Shown piece by piece: positions 45,895 through 55,112 of a stretch of DNA of 64,000 nucleotides. The notes beneath the pieces were generated by a model that made no database searches, was not told the origin of the DNA, and was given only the letters and a program-made list of their open reading frames with translations. The DNA is from Steroidobacter gossypii (GTDB lineage Bacteria > Pseudomonadota > Gammaproteobacteria > Steroidobacterales > Steroidobacteraceae). Where the stretch lies: NCBI RefSeq assembly GCF_016801985.1, contig NZ_JAEVLS010000009.1, forward strand, positions 145,247 to 209,246, written 5' to 3'. The position numbers were made by a program, and so were the translations under genes. The number at the start of each line of letters is the position of its first letter. Position 1 is the stretch's first letter.

Positions 45895-47802
45895 ATGAGC
45901 GATTCGTCCCCGTCGGGCGGACCGGCCGCATCCAAAATTCGCGGCGGCGTTTTTTACCTCTACCAGCATCTTTGGGCGCAATCGCAGGGCCGCCGCCGGC
46001 AGTTGCTCGGCGCCGTCGTGCTGCTGCTGACAGCTCAATGCGTGTTGTTGATCGTGCCGTATTTCGCGGGGCGCGCCATCAACACTCTGCAAGCGGACGG
46101 CGCCGCAGGGCTCGGCTCCGCTGGCCTGTGGCTGTCGCTGGTCGTGGTGGCGACGGCGATCAGCTGGCTGTTTCATGGTCCCGGTCGATTGCTCGAACGT
46201 AATGTCGCACTGGAGATCCGGCGACGCATCTCCGGCGGCCTGTTCGATCGGCTGCTGTCGCTGCCCTTGTCATGGCACGAGGCGAATCATTCCGGCGTGA
46301 CGACGCATCGCTTGCAGCAGAGCAGTTCGGCGCTCTCCGCTTTCACCCAGAGCCAGTTCATCTACTTGAGCAGCGCGGTGCGTCTGGTGGGGCCCATCGT
46401 GGCGCTGTGGTTGCTGCAGCCGATCGTCGGCATGAGCGCCATCGTCGGCTTCGTGATCATCTGTGTTTCGGTAGTCACCTTCGATCGAGCGATGATTCGT
46501 CTTGCTCATCGTGAGAACGACGCCGAGCGTCGTTACAACGCGGCGCTGCTCGATGCGCTCGGTAACATCACGAGCGTGTTCGCGCTCCGACAAACGCGCG
46601 CCATCACCGAGTTGCTGCAGCGACGACTGGAGGCCGTGTTCGCGCCGCTGCGTCGTTCTATCGTGCTGAACGAAGCGAAGTGGTGCACCGTCGACGTTTG
46701 CAGCAAGGCGCTCAGCTGCAGTCTCGTCGCGCTGTTCGCCTGGCTTGCGGTTCGCCACACGAGCACCGGCATTGGCCAGACCACCATCATGCTCGGCAGC
46801 CTGTACATGGTTTGGGAATATGCGTCGCAGGCGGGCGGCGTGATCTCTGCGTTCGCCTCGCATTTCCAAACATTCGCACGGCAGCACGCGGACTTTGCGA
46901 GTGCCGACACGATTCGCGACGCCGAGCTGAAGGCGCCGGAGCCGATGAGCCCCGAGCTGTTGCAGCCGAGCTCTGCGGATTCGGAGTACTACATGGTGCG
47001 CGATCTGGTGTTCAGTCACCCGGGCGCACGCAGCGAGCGACCGACTCTGAACGGTGTGTCGCTCTCGCTGCAGCAGGGGCGTCGTTACGCGCTGATCGGC
47101 GGCAGCGGCTCGGGCAAGAGCACATTGCTACGCGTGCTGTCCGGCCTGTATGAAGCGGATCGGATCGCCGTCGATCGACGCAACGGACCTGCGCTCGTGA
47201 CGCCTTCCGCGGTGGCTCAGATGTTACGCGCCAACGCGACGCTCGTTCCGCAAGACGCTGAGGTGCTGGAGGGAACGCTGGCGGAGAACCTCGCGCTGTG
47301 TGCGACTCATGCGGGCGCGCCGACCGAGCAACGATATTCCGAGGCGATGAACATTGCCTGTGTCAGCGACTTCGTGCCGGCCGATGCCAGCGGCCTGAAC
47401 ACGGCGGTCGTCGAACGCGGCGCGAATTGGTCCGGCGGTCAACGCGCTCGCATCGCGCTCGCCAGAGGCGTGCTGGCGGCGGCCGACAGCAACCTGGTGT
47501 TGTTCGATGAGCCGACCGCGAGCCTGGATTCGCGCACCGAGGCGCGCGTCTATGACAATCTGTTCGCGGCCTTGCCGAACTCCTGCATTGTCTCGTCCAT
47601 TCATCGGCTGCATCTGTTGGAGCGCTTCGATGAAGTCATCGTGATGCACGAGGGCCGCGTGGTGGCGCAAGGCCCGGCGCCGTTGCTGGCGGCGACCTCG
47701 CCAGACTTCCGTCAGCTGCTCGCGATGTATCGTCAGGACGATCGCAGTCAGCAGAGCCGGATCGAAGGCGCGCCGGCGGCCCAGGCTTCAGCGGCTGCTT
47801 GA
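45895..47802 (+). CDS. ABC exporter, fused membrane and ATPase domains
   Basis: A 635-residue half-transporter that should work as a dimer. Six helices (about residues 35-330) are followed by a nucleotide-binding domain (about 365-600). Walker A is GGSGSGKST, the Q-loop is ATLVPQDAEVLEGTLAENL, the signature WSGGQRARIALARG, Walker B NLVLFDEPTASLD, and the H-loop SSIHRLHLL. The type is MsbA/LapB-like, with no extra N-terminal peptidase domain, so the substrate cannot be named. The start MSDSSPSGG avoids a 19-residue unlikely extension. It is convergent with the debranching enzyme gene and overlaps it by 15 bases. Confidence 0.9.
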   Translation: MSDSSPSGGPAASKIRGGVFYLYQHLWAQSQGRRRQLLGAVVLLLTAQCVLLIVPYFAGRAINTLQADGAAGLGSAGLWLSLVVVATAISWLFHGPGRLLERNVALEIRRRISGGLFDRLLSLPLSWHEANHSGVTTHRLQQSSSALSAFTQSQFIYLSSAVRLVGPIVALWLLQPIVGMSAIVGFVIICVSVVTFDRAMIRLAHRENDAERRYNAALLDALGNITSVFALRQTRAITELLQRRLEAVFAPLRRSIVLNEAKWCTVDVCSKALSCSLVALFAWLAVRHTSTGIGQTTIMLGSLYMVWEYASQAGGVISAFASHFQTFARQHADFASADTIRDAELKAPEPMSPELLQPSSADSEYYMVRDLVFSHPGARSERPTLNGVSLSLQQGRRYALIGGSGSGKSTLLRVLSGLYEADRIAVDRRNGPALVTPSAVAQMLRANATLVPQDAEVLEGTLAENLALCATHAGAPTEQRYSEAMNIACVSDFVPADASGLNTAVVERGANWSGGQRARIALARGVLAAADSNLVLFDEPTASLDSRTEARVYDNLFAALPNSCIVSSIHRLHLLERFDEVIVMHEGRVVAQGPAPLLAATSPDFRQLLAMYRQDDRSQQSRIEGAPAAQASAAA

Positions 47803-49821
47803 AGCGGCGGGCCTGGTCTTTAACCAGGCCCGCAGCACTTCGGCGACGCTCCACGCCTGGGCGACGCAGCCGCCCGGTGCGAACGGTTCTTCGGCATCGA
47901 AGATCTCGCTGATGCTGCCCACCCCCGCGTCGTGCAGATGATCTGGAAAGGCTTCCAGCAGCCCCCGAGCGCCGGCGGGATCCGGATACACGCGCAGGTA
48001 GGCGTCGACGTAATGACCGATCAGCCATGGCCACACCGTGCCCTGGTGATAAGCCGCATCGCGCGCTCGCAAGTTGCCCCGATAATGCGATTTGTAATCG
48101 GGATGATCGGCGCTCAACGTGCGCAGCCCATAGGCGGTCAGCAGCTTGTCTCTGACCACGTCCACCACTTGTTTCCAATGTCGCTGGTAGAGCACCGGAT
48201 GCTGCAGCGAGAGGGTGAAGATCTGATTGGGGCGGATCGCGTCGTCATCGCCGTCCGGGCCGTCGATCACGTCATAGAGACAGCCGCGCTGCTCGTTCCA
48301 ATAGCGCTGATTGAACGAATCGCGCACTTGGGCGGCCAGCGTTTGATATTGCTCGTGCGGCTGGCGCAGCTCGCTCGCCCAGTGCGCCATCAACTGTAAC
48401 GCGTTGTGCCATAGCGCCTGGATCTCGACCGGCTTGCCGCGCCGGGGCGTGACGACCCAACCGTCGACCTTGGCGTCCATCCAGGTCAACTGGTAACCCT
48501 CCGCGGCTGCGGAGATCAAGCCGTCTGTCGGATCGACGCGAATATTGAAATGCGTGCCCTTCAGATGTTGCTGGATGATGGACTGAAGCACTGGAAACAG
48601 ATTTCTGACCAGCGCACGGTCGGCGGTTTTTTCCACGTAGCGTGAGATCGCATGGAAATACCAGAGCGTGGCGTCCACCGTGTGATATAGCGCCTGGCGC
48701 TCGCCCTCCGGGAACAGATTGGGCAGCAGTCCGTCCTTCACGTAATGCGAGAAGGTGGTCAGAATCGCGCCCGCCTCGCGATAGCGCCCGGTGGCGAGCG
48801 TCAAGCCTTCGAGGCTGATCATGGTGTCGCGACCCCAGTCACCGAACCAGTGATAACCGGCGTACACGCTGCGCAACTCGCTGCCGCTTGCCTGGGCCAG
48901 CACGCTTTCATCCAGCCGACTGCCCGGCAGCACGATGAACTGATCGGCGGCCATCGCCAGTTGCGCGGCCACCGGATCGTCCTGCACGGCCGGGGCCAGG
49001 CTCAGCAGATGTTTCAGGCGCTGACGCTCGGCGTCGAATACCGCGGTCGCATCGAACTCCAGATGCTCCCAGGCATGGGTCGAGGCGACGAACACAGCCG
49101 GCTGATCGGGCCGCAGACGGGCCAGCAGGTAACCGGGGCTGAAGGCGCTTTCGAATTCCGGATCGCCGCGATCGCGCTCGATGCGATACATGAAATTGCT
49201 CTCTTCGAGCTCCTCGGTGACGAACGCGGTCGGCCCCGGGCGCAATAGAAATCGCAGCACGATATCGGAATCGCTGTGGCAGACCTCGTGTCGCCCACGC
49301 CGCACCTCCAGGATGAACATCCCCGGCTCGCCGAGCGGCGACTCATCGTGCCGCCGAAAAGAAACATAGGGCCGCACCTGCAGGTCGAGCGCCTCGCCTT
49401 TCAGGAGCCGGTATTGCACGCACACGGTGTTCTGGTTGTGAACCATGGCGATCGACTTTTCGAACACCACGCCCTCGTGCTCGAAGGTCCACACGGCGAT
49501 GCGATGATCCAGACGGAACTCGCGAAGAAACAAATGCGACTCGCCGACGAAGTGCTCGGCCTCGTACTCGGCGCCGCCCAGATGCATCTCGCGCCCGTTG
49601 ATCGTGACGCACTCGTCGCACCGGGAGATCAGAATGTGCCGGCCTTTGGGGGAGGCCAGATTGGGAACGAACAGGCCGTGATACTTGCGTGCCGGAATGC
49701 CGGCCAGCGTGCCGGAGGAGTAGCCGCCCAGTCCGTTGGTGAGCAGCCATTCGCGGCTGCGCAGGAAGGTGGGATCGCTGCTGCGATCCCAGCTCAGAAC
49801 GATCTGTCGATCGTGAATCAT
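47788..49821 (-). CDS. Glycogen debranching enzyme (amylo-alpha-1,6-glucosidase, GDE type)
   Basis: Hydrolyses alpha-1,6 branches of glycogen-like glucans. The N-terminal GDE domain starts EWLLTNGLGGYSSGTLAGI and continues ARKYHGLFV. The C-terminal (alpha/alpha)6 catalytic domain has HWFGDWGRDTMISLEGLTLA, QALWHNALQLM and GTVWPWLIGHYVDAYLRV. Length is 677 residues. The start overlaps the treZ stop by 4 bases, so the two glucan enzymes are translated together. Confidence 0.92.
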   Translation of the reverse strand: MIHDRQIVLSWDRSSDPTFLRSREWLLTNGLGGYSSGTLAGIPARKYHGLFVPNLASPKGRHILISRCDECVTINGREMHLGGAEYEAEHFVGESHLFLREFRLDHRIAVWTFEHEGVVFEKSIAMVHNQNTVCVQYRLLKGEALDLQVRPYVSFRRHDESPLGEPGMFILEVRRGRHEVCHSDSDIVLRFLLRPGPTAFVTEELEESNFMYRIERDRGDPEFESAFSPGYLLARLRPDQPAVFVASTHAWEHLEFDATAVFDAERQRLKHLLSLAPAVQDDPVAAQLAMAADQFIVLPGSRLDESVLAQASGSELRSVYAGYHWFGDWGRDTMISLEGLTLATGRYREAGAILTTFSHYVKDGLLPNLFPEGERQALYHTVDATLWYFHAISRYVEKTADRALVRNLFPVLQSIIQQHLKGTHFNIRVDPTDGLISAAAEGYQLTWMDAKVDGWVVTPRRGKPVEIQALWHNALQLMAHWASELRQPHEQYQTLAAQVRDSFNQRYWNEQRGCLYDVIDGPDGDDDAIRPNQIFTLSLQHPVLYQRHWKQVVDVVRDKLLTAYGLRTLSADHPDYKSHYRGNLRARDAAYHQGTVWPWLIGHYVDAYLRVYPDPAGARGLLEAFPDHLHDAGVGSISEIFDAEEPFAPGGCVAQAWSVAEVLRAWLKTRPAASSSR

Positions 49822-51710
49822 GCAGGTACCTCGGGAGTGACAATCCGTGGCGTCGCTGCCAACAACACCGCGCATTGCGCTTGAATGCGCCAGGCGCCGC
49901 GTCCGTGATCGGCCACCGGGTCGAACGATCCCAATCCTCCATACTCGGGCGCTTCGCTATGCCACAGGACCTGCCAGCCATTGCCGGGCGGCGGAGCGAG
50001 CAGCGGCTCGGCGATCGAGGCGGACGGTGTCTCCGCCTCCAGATTGACGATCAGCAGTCGATCGCCGTGATTCGCATCGAACCAGCGCAGCGCGAAGCTG
50101 TGTTCGCTCAACGTCGCGCCGTCGATGGCGCTTGCGTCCTGTCGCGAGATGACCGGATCGTGGGCGCGCAAACGCAGGAGGTCACGATGCAGTTCCAGCA
50201 TGGCGCGATTGCGCTCGCGCTCCGACCAGTCGAGCTTGGAGTCTAGGAAAGTGCGCTGCGCGCTGGGATCCGGAATCAACGCCTGCAATCGCGCATCCGC
50301 GTAGCTCTGAAACTGACCGACGAACTCGCGTCGGCCGCTATGCACCTGTTGCGCAAGTTTTTCGGTGTGGTCGGCGAAGAACGTAAATCCAGTCGAAGCG
50401 CCGAACTCCTGTCCCATGAACAGCATCGGCGTCTGTGGCGCGAGCAATGTCAGCGCCGCCATCGCGCGATACTTCGGCGGGGCGCAACTGGCATGGATGC
50501 GCACGCCCGTTGCAGTGTTGCCGACCTGATCGTGATTCTGCAGAAACACGATACACGCGCATGCGCCACGATCGCGCAGTGGCGAGCCGCGCGCTTTTTT
50601 CTGCCACTCGTACCATTGCCCCTGATACAAGAAACCGCGGCGAACGCACGATATGAATTCCTGCGCGCGCCCGGTGTAATCGTGAAAGTAACCATCGCGA
50701 ACGCCGGTCAGCGCCACGCGGGCGCTGTGATGGAAGTCGTCGTTCCACATCGCATCGAAGCCGAAGCCGCCCGCGGCGACGGGCAGCAGTTGCTCGCCGC
50801 ATTGGGGCTCGTTCTCGGCGACGATGATGATTCGGCGGGGCTGCGCGGCCGCCCGCGCGCGCTGCGTGAGTTCCGCTAGAACGTGAGTCTTGCTGGCGTC
50901 GAAGATGGATTGCGTGGCGTCGATGCGAAAGCCGTCGAGATGAAACTCTCGCACCCAGTAACAAGCATTGCCGATGATGAAGTCCCGCACCCCGGCGTTG
51001 TGCTCGCCGTCGAAGTTGAACGGCTCGCCCCAGTCGGTGCGATAGCGCTTGCTGAAATAATGCGGGCTGAAGCAGTGCAGATAGTTTCCGTCCGGGCCGA
51101 CGTGGTTGTAGACCACATCCAGAATGACGGCGAGGCCCAGCGCGTGCGCGCGATCGACGAATCGCTTCAGCGCTTCATGATCGCCATACATATGATACGG
51201 CGCGTAGAACTGCACGCCGTCATAGCCCCAGTTCCAGCGTCCGGGGCATTCGGCCACCGGCATGATCTCCAGCACGGTGACGCCCAGCTCGCGCAGGTGC
51301 TCGAGCTTGCTCGCGGCCGCATCGAATGTGCCTTCGGGCGTGAACGTGCCGATGTGCAATTCATAAATGACTTGCCGCTCGATCTCCACGCCGCGCCAGT
51401 TCGCATCGGTCCAGCCAAATGCGCTCGGATCGACCAGCATGGACGGGCCATGCACGCCTTGCGGCTGAAACCGAGAACACGGATCGGGCCACGGCCCGGT
51501 GTCATCGACCCGATATTTGTACAGCCGGGCAGCGGTGGCCGAGCTACCGGAAAAATAACCACTCGAATCTCGAGTCAGCGACAGCGGCTTGCCATCGCCG
51601 TCTTCGAACGCCACTTCGACATGGTTGGCCTCCGGCGCCCACACGCGAAAGCGCGCAACGCCGTCCAGAAAAACTGCACCTAGCAGTTCAGGATGCGGTG
51701 ACAGCGACAT
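49818..51710 (-). CDS. treZ: Malto-oligosyltrehalose trehalohydrolase
   Basis: GH13 enzyme that releases trehalose from maltooligosyl-trehalose. An N-terminal CBM48-like domain (FRVWAPEANHVEVAF) precedes the barrel. GH13 regions are present: DVVYNHVGPDGNYL, the nucleophile region FRIDATQSIFD, IIVAENEP with the acid Glu, and FLQNHDQVGN. The RTDWGEPFNFDGE segment and the ENEP form favour TreZ over branching enzyme GlgB. Length is 630 residues. Its partner maltooligosyl-trehalose synthase (TreY) is not in this window. Confidence 0.9.
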   Translation of the reverse strand: MSLSPHPELLGAVFLDGVARFRVWAPEANHVEVAFEDGDGKPLSLTRDSSGYFSGSSATAARLYKYRVDDTGPWPDPCSRFQPQGVHGPSMLVDPSAFGWTDANWRGVEIERQVIYELHIGTFTPEGTFDAAASKLEHLRELGVTVLEIMPVAECPGRWNWGYDGVQFYAPYHMYGDHEALKRFVDRAHALGLAVILDVVYNHVGPDGNYLHCFSPHYFSKRYRTDWGEPFNFDGEHNAGVRDFIIGNACYWVREFHLDGFRIDATQSIFDASKTHVLAELTQRARAAAQPRRIIIVAENEPQCGEQLLPVAAGGFGFDAMWNDDFHHSARVALTGVRDGYFHDYTGRAQEFISCVRRGFLYQGQWYEWQKKARGSPLRDRGACACIVFLQNHDQVGNTATGVRIHASCAPPKYRAMAALTLLAPQTPMLFMGQEFGASTGFTFFADHTEKLAQQVHSGRREFVGQFQSYADARLQALIPDPSAQRTFLDSKLDWSERERNRAMLELHRDLLRLRAHDPVISRQDASAIDGATLSEHSFALRWFDANHGDRLLIVNLEAETPSASIAEPLLAPPPGNGWQVLWHSEAPEYGGLGSFDPVADHGRGAWRIQAQCAVLLAATPRIVTPEVPA

Positions 51711-51910
51711 GTGAACCTTCGGAGCACAGCGGTGAATGACAGCAATGCGGCGAGCACATGCAGTCAAGCGCCGGGCCGCACCCGGGGTTCCGTCGCGAAT
51801 GCCGCTTACCCGGATGGGGTTTACGGCAGCGATCGGTTAGTATGGCCGTCTTGAAAGCCGCACCGACCGATCCGTTGTTGTTCTTCTCGGCGGGTCGGGT
51901 GGCTGAAAGA

Positions 51911-51995
51911 TGGTGCCCAGGAGAGGACTCGAACCTCCACGGATCGCTCCACTGGTACCTGAAACCAGCGCGTCTACCAGTTCCGCCACCTGGGC
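51911..51995 (-). tRNA. tRNA-Leu (anticodon CAG)
   Basis: An 85-nt class II tRNA on the minus strand. The acceptor GCCCAGG pairs with CCTGGGC, the D-arm starts TGGCGGAACTGGTAGACG, the anticodon stem CTGGT/ACCAG encloses TTCAGGT (anticodon CAG), and a long variable arm is followed by the T-loop GTTCGAGTCC. CCA is encoded. It reads CUG, the main leucine codon of GC-rich genomes. Confidence 0.95.
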
Positions 51996-52034
51996 AAGGA
52001 AGGGAACGCGGGGCAGCCCCCGCAAGAGGCGCGC

Positions 52035-52063
52035 AATGTACCGATGACATTTAGGGCTGTCAA
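52035..52063 (-). promoter_or_regulatory. Promoter of tRNA-Leu
   Basis: On the minus strand a perfect TTGACA (52063-52058) and TACATT (52040-52035) are spaced by 17 bases. A GCGCGCC discriminator follows, as expected for a growth-controlled stable RNA promoter. The mature tRNA begins 40 bases past the -10. Confidence 0.8.
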
Positions 52064-52115
52064 TGACAAGCCGCCCTATCCCAGACGAATTTTTCCGATC
52101 CCTATTTCAACTCTC

Positions 52116-54374
52116 ATGAAGCTAAGAAAAAAAACCCGAAAACCCAAAAAACCCTCGACTCGCCCGGCCACTCGGGCCGCCCACCGACCCCGAGCCTCCG
52201 GCAATCAACCGGCGATCCCTCAGGTCCTGCAGGCCGCCGGGCGCCCCTTGGATTTCGACGAACTGGCGCAGCGCGCCCAGCGCAGCGGCGCCTCGGCCCG
52301 CAAACGACTGACCAAGGAGCTCGAAGAGCTGCTCCAGTCGGGCGCCATCATCCGCAACCGACGCGATGAATACTGCCTGCGCGAGCGGCTGTCGCTCATC
52401 GTGGGAACGGTGAACGCGCACAAAGACGGGCATGGCTTTCTGCTGCCCGAAGATCGCTCGGCGCCGATCTATCTCGCGCCACGACAGATGCAGGAAACCA
52501 TGCATGGCGACCGCCTCGCCGTGCGGCTCAGCGGCGTCGATCACCGCGGCCGGCCTGAAGGGGTGATCGTCGAAGTCCTGGAGCGCAACACCAAGGAGAT
52601 CGTCGGCCGGCTGTACGATGAATCCAGCATTTGTTTCGTCGTGCCCGACAACCCGCGCATCGGCCATCGCGTGCTCGTGCCCCGCCAGCATTTGAATGGC
52701 GCGCGGCCCGGCCAGGTCGTGCTGGTCAAGTTGGTGGAGCAGCCTTCGAAGACGGCGCAGCCATTGGGTCACATCACGCGCGTGCTCGGTGAGCATGCGG
52801 CGCCCGGCATGGAGACCGATATCGCGATCCATTCGCACGGTCTGCCGTTTGAATTTCCTCCCGAGGTGATTGCCGAGGCTGAAGCGTTTGGCAGCTCGGT
52901 GCCCGCCGCGGCTAAGCGTGGGCGAGAGGATTTGCGCGAACTGCCGTTGGTCACCATCGACGGCGAGGATGCTCGCGATTTCGACGACGCCGTGTATTGC
53001 GAGCCGTTACGCGGCGGCAGCTGGCGCTTGCTGGTCGCGATCGCCGATGTCGCAAGCTACGTCGAGCAGAATCGTGCGCTGGATCGTGAAGCGCAGCTGC
53101 GTGGCACCTCCGTGTACTTCCCCAATCGTGTGCTGCCGATGTTGCCCGAAGCGCTGTCCAACGGGTTGTGTTCGCTCAATCCTCACGTCGACCGGTTGTG
53201 CATGGTTTGTGAGATGCGCGTGAATGCCGAAGGCAAAGTCACCCGTGCGCAGTTCTTCGAAGGTTTGATGCGATCGGCGGCGCGATTGACGTACACCAAG
53301 GTGGCGGCCTATCTGGCGAACCCGGCCGCCGTCCATGAGCCCGAAGTGACGGCGTTGGGCGCACAGCTGGACAGCCTGTACGGCGTGTTCAAAGCTTTGC
53401 ACAAGCAGCGTCTGCAGCGCGGTGCGCTCGACTTCGATGCGCCGGAATTGAAAGTGAAGTTCGACGAGCAGGGTCGCATCGCGACTTTCGTGGAGTACAC
53501 GCGCAACGACGCGCACCGTCTGATCGAAGAGTGCATGATCGCCGCGAACGTGCAGGCCGCGCGTTTTCTGAAGAAACATCGCATCCCGACGTTGTACCGC
53601 GTGCATGGCCAGCCCGAAGAGGATCGCCTGGAACAGCTGCGGCAGTTCCTGCAGGGCTTCAACATCCATCTGCCCACGGATCGCGAGCTGGAGCCCCACG
53701 ATCTGAGCCAGGTATTGCAGCGCTCGGTGGGCCACGAAGAAGCGCACCTGATCCAGACCGTCGTGATCCGCTCGATGCCCCAGGCGGTGTACCAACCCGA
53801 GAACATCGGCCACTTCGGCCTGGCCTTGTCCGAGTATGCGCACTTCACGTCGCCGATCCGGCGCTACCCGGACTTGATGGTCCATCGCGGCATTCGTCAC
53901 ATCCTGCGCGGTGGCAATGCCGACACATTCCCATGGACCCCGGGCATCATGTCCACGCTGGGCCAGTCGTGCTCGCACACGGAGCGGCGCGCCGATGAAG
54001 CAACGCGCGATGCGATGTCCTGGTTGAAGTGCCAATTCATGCGCGACAAGATCGGCGAGGAATTCGACACCCTGGTCACCGGCGTGGTCGACTTCGGCCT
54101 GTTCGTGCAGATCAAGGGCATGCAGATCGACGGGCTCGTGCATGTCAGCGCGCTCGGCGCCGACTATTTTTCGAGAGACAAGACGGGCTATCGCATGGTG
54201 GGCGCTCGCAGCGGACGGATCTTCCGCCTGGGCGATCATTTGCGCGTGCGCTTGATCAACGTGGTCATCGATGAACGTAAAATCGACTTCGAGCTGGCCG
54301 AGGCGGGCGGCGGTCAACGCATGGTGCGCGGACCGTGGCAGCGTCGACGCGGCCCGCATCGAGGAAGACGATGA
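52116..54374 (+). CDS. rnr: Ribonuclease R
   Basis: Processive 3'-5' exoribonuclease that degrades structured RNA. The order is a basic N-terminus (KLRKKTRKPKKPS), a winged-helix region (about 35-95), cold-shock domains, the RNB domain with the catalytic TIDGEDARDFDDAVYCE (near residue 285), and an S1 domain (LVTGVVDFGLFVQIKGMQID) followed by a basic tail. SEYAHFTSPIRRYPDLMVHR is intact. The start at MKLRKK is preferred over an upstream ATG that adds 24 residues. Length is 752 residues. ATGA overlap joins it to rlmB. Confidence 0.95.
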   Translation: MKLRKKTRKPKKPSTRPATRAAHRPRASGNQPAIPQVLQAAGRPLDFDELAQRAQRSGASARKRLTKELEELLQSGAIIRNRRDEYCLRERLSLIVGTVNAHKDGHGFLLPEDRSAPIYLAPRQMQETMHGDRLAVRLSGVDHRGRPEGVIVEVLERNTKEIVGRLYDESSICFVVPDNPRIGHRVLVPRQHLNGARPGQVVLVKLVEQPSKTAQPLGHITRVLGEHAAPGMETDIAIHSHGLPFEFPPEVIAEAEAFGSSVPAAAKRGREDLRELPLVTIDGEDARDFDDAVYCEPLRGGSWRLLVAIADVASYVEQNRALDREAQLRGTSVYFPNRVLPMLPEALSNGLCSLNPHVDRLCMVCEMRVNAEGKVTRAQFFEGLMRSAARLTYTKVAAYLANPAAVHEPEVTALGAQLDSLYGVFKALHKQRLQRGALDFDAPELKVKFDEQGRIATFVEYTRNDAHRLIEECMIAANVQAARFLKKHRIPTLYRVHGQPEEDRLEQLRQFLQGFNIHLPTDRELEPHDLSQVLQRSVGHEEAHLIQTVVIRSMPQAVYQPENIGHFGLALSEYAHFTSPIRRYPDLMVHRGIRHILRGGNADTFPWTPGIMSTLGQSCSHTERRADEATRDAMSWLKCQFMRDKIGEEFDTLVTGVVDFGLFVQIKGMQIDGLVHVSALGADYFSRDKTGYRMVGARSGRIFRLGDHLRVRLINVVIDERKIDFELAEAGGGQRMVRGPWQRRRGPHRGRR

Positions 54375-55111
54375 GCGAGACCACAGTCATTTTCGGGCTG
54401 CATGCCGTACGCACACTGCTGCGGCAACGGCCCGAGCGCGCGGCGCTGCTGATCCTGCAGAAAGGCAGGGAAGACGCGCGCATCAACGAGCTGGTGCAAC
54501 TGGCTCAAAGCAAGTCGATCAAGACCGAGTGGCGCGATACGCGCGAGCTGGATCGACTCGCTGGCGACGAGCGCCATCAAGGCGCTTGCCTGCAGATTCG
54601 CAGCGTCGGGGCGCTGGGCGAGGGCGCGCTCGATGATTTGCTCGATGCGGCGACAACGCCGCCGCTATTGCTGGTCCTGGACGGGGTCCAGGATCCTCAC
54701 AATCTCGGCGCCTGCCTGAGAACGGCGGACGCGGCCGGCGTAACGGCGGTCATCGTGCCGAAAGATCGAGCGGCGGGCTTGTCGGCTACAGTGAGAAAAG
54801 TGGCGTCGGGCGCGGCGGAGACAGTGCCGCTGATTCAAGTGACCAATCTCGCGCGCACGCTGCGCTGGTTGAAAGAACGAGAGGTCTGGATCGTCGGCAC
54901 GGATGACCAGGCCGAGCATTCGCTCTATTCGAGCAAGCTCACCGGTCCGCTCGCGATCGTGCTTGGCGCGGAAGGCTCGGGGATGCGCCGCCTCACGCGG
55001 GAGAACTGCGACGCGCTGGTCAGCATTCCCATGAGCGGCGTGGTGGAAAGCTTGAATGTTTCCGTCGCCGCCGGCGTATTGCTCTACGAAGCGGTCCGCC
55101 AGCGCAGTTGA
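54371..55111 (+). CDS. rlmB: 23S rRNA (guanosine-2'-O-)-methyltransferase RlmB
   Basis: SpoU-class methyltransferase for Gm2251 of 23S rRNA. The N-terminal substrate-binding domain begins VIFGLHAVRTLLRQRPERA. The knotted SPOUT domain has LVLDGVQDPHNLGACLRTADAAGV (motif 1), VLGAEGSGMRRLTRENCD (motif 2) and SIPMSGVVESLNVSVAAGV (motif 3). Length is 246 residues. The rnr-rlmB pair is conserved in gammaproteobacteria. Confidence 0.95.
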   Translation: MSETTVIFGLHAVRTLLRQRPERAALLILQKGREDARINELVQLAQSKSIKTEWRDTRELDRLAGDERHQGACLQIRSVGALGEGALDDLLDAATTPPLLLVLDGVQDPHNLGACLRTADAAGVTAVIVPKDRAAGLSATVRKVASGAAETVPLIQVTNLARTLRWLKEREVWIVGTDDQAEHSLYSSKLTGPLAIVLGAEGSGMRRLTRENCDALVSIPMSGVVESLNVSVAAGVLLYEAVRQRS

Positions 55112-55112
55112 G

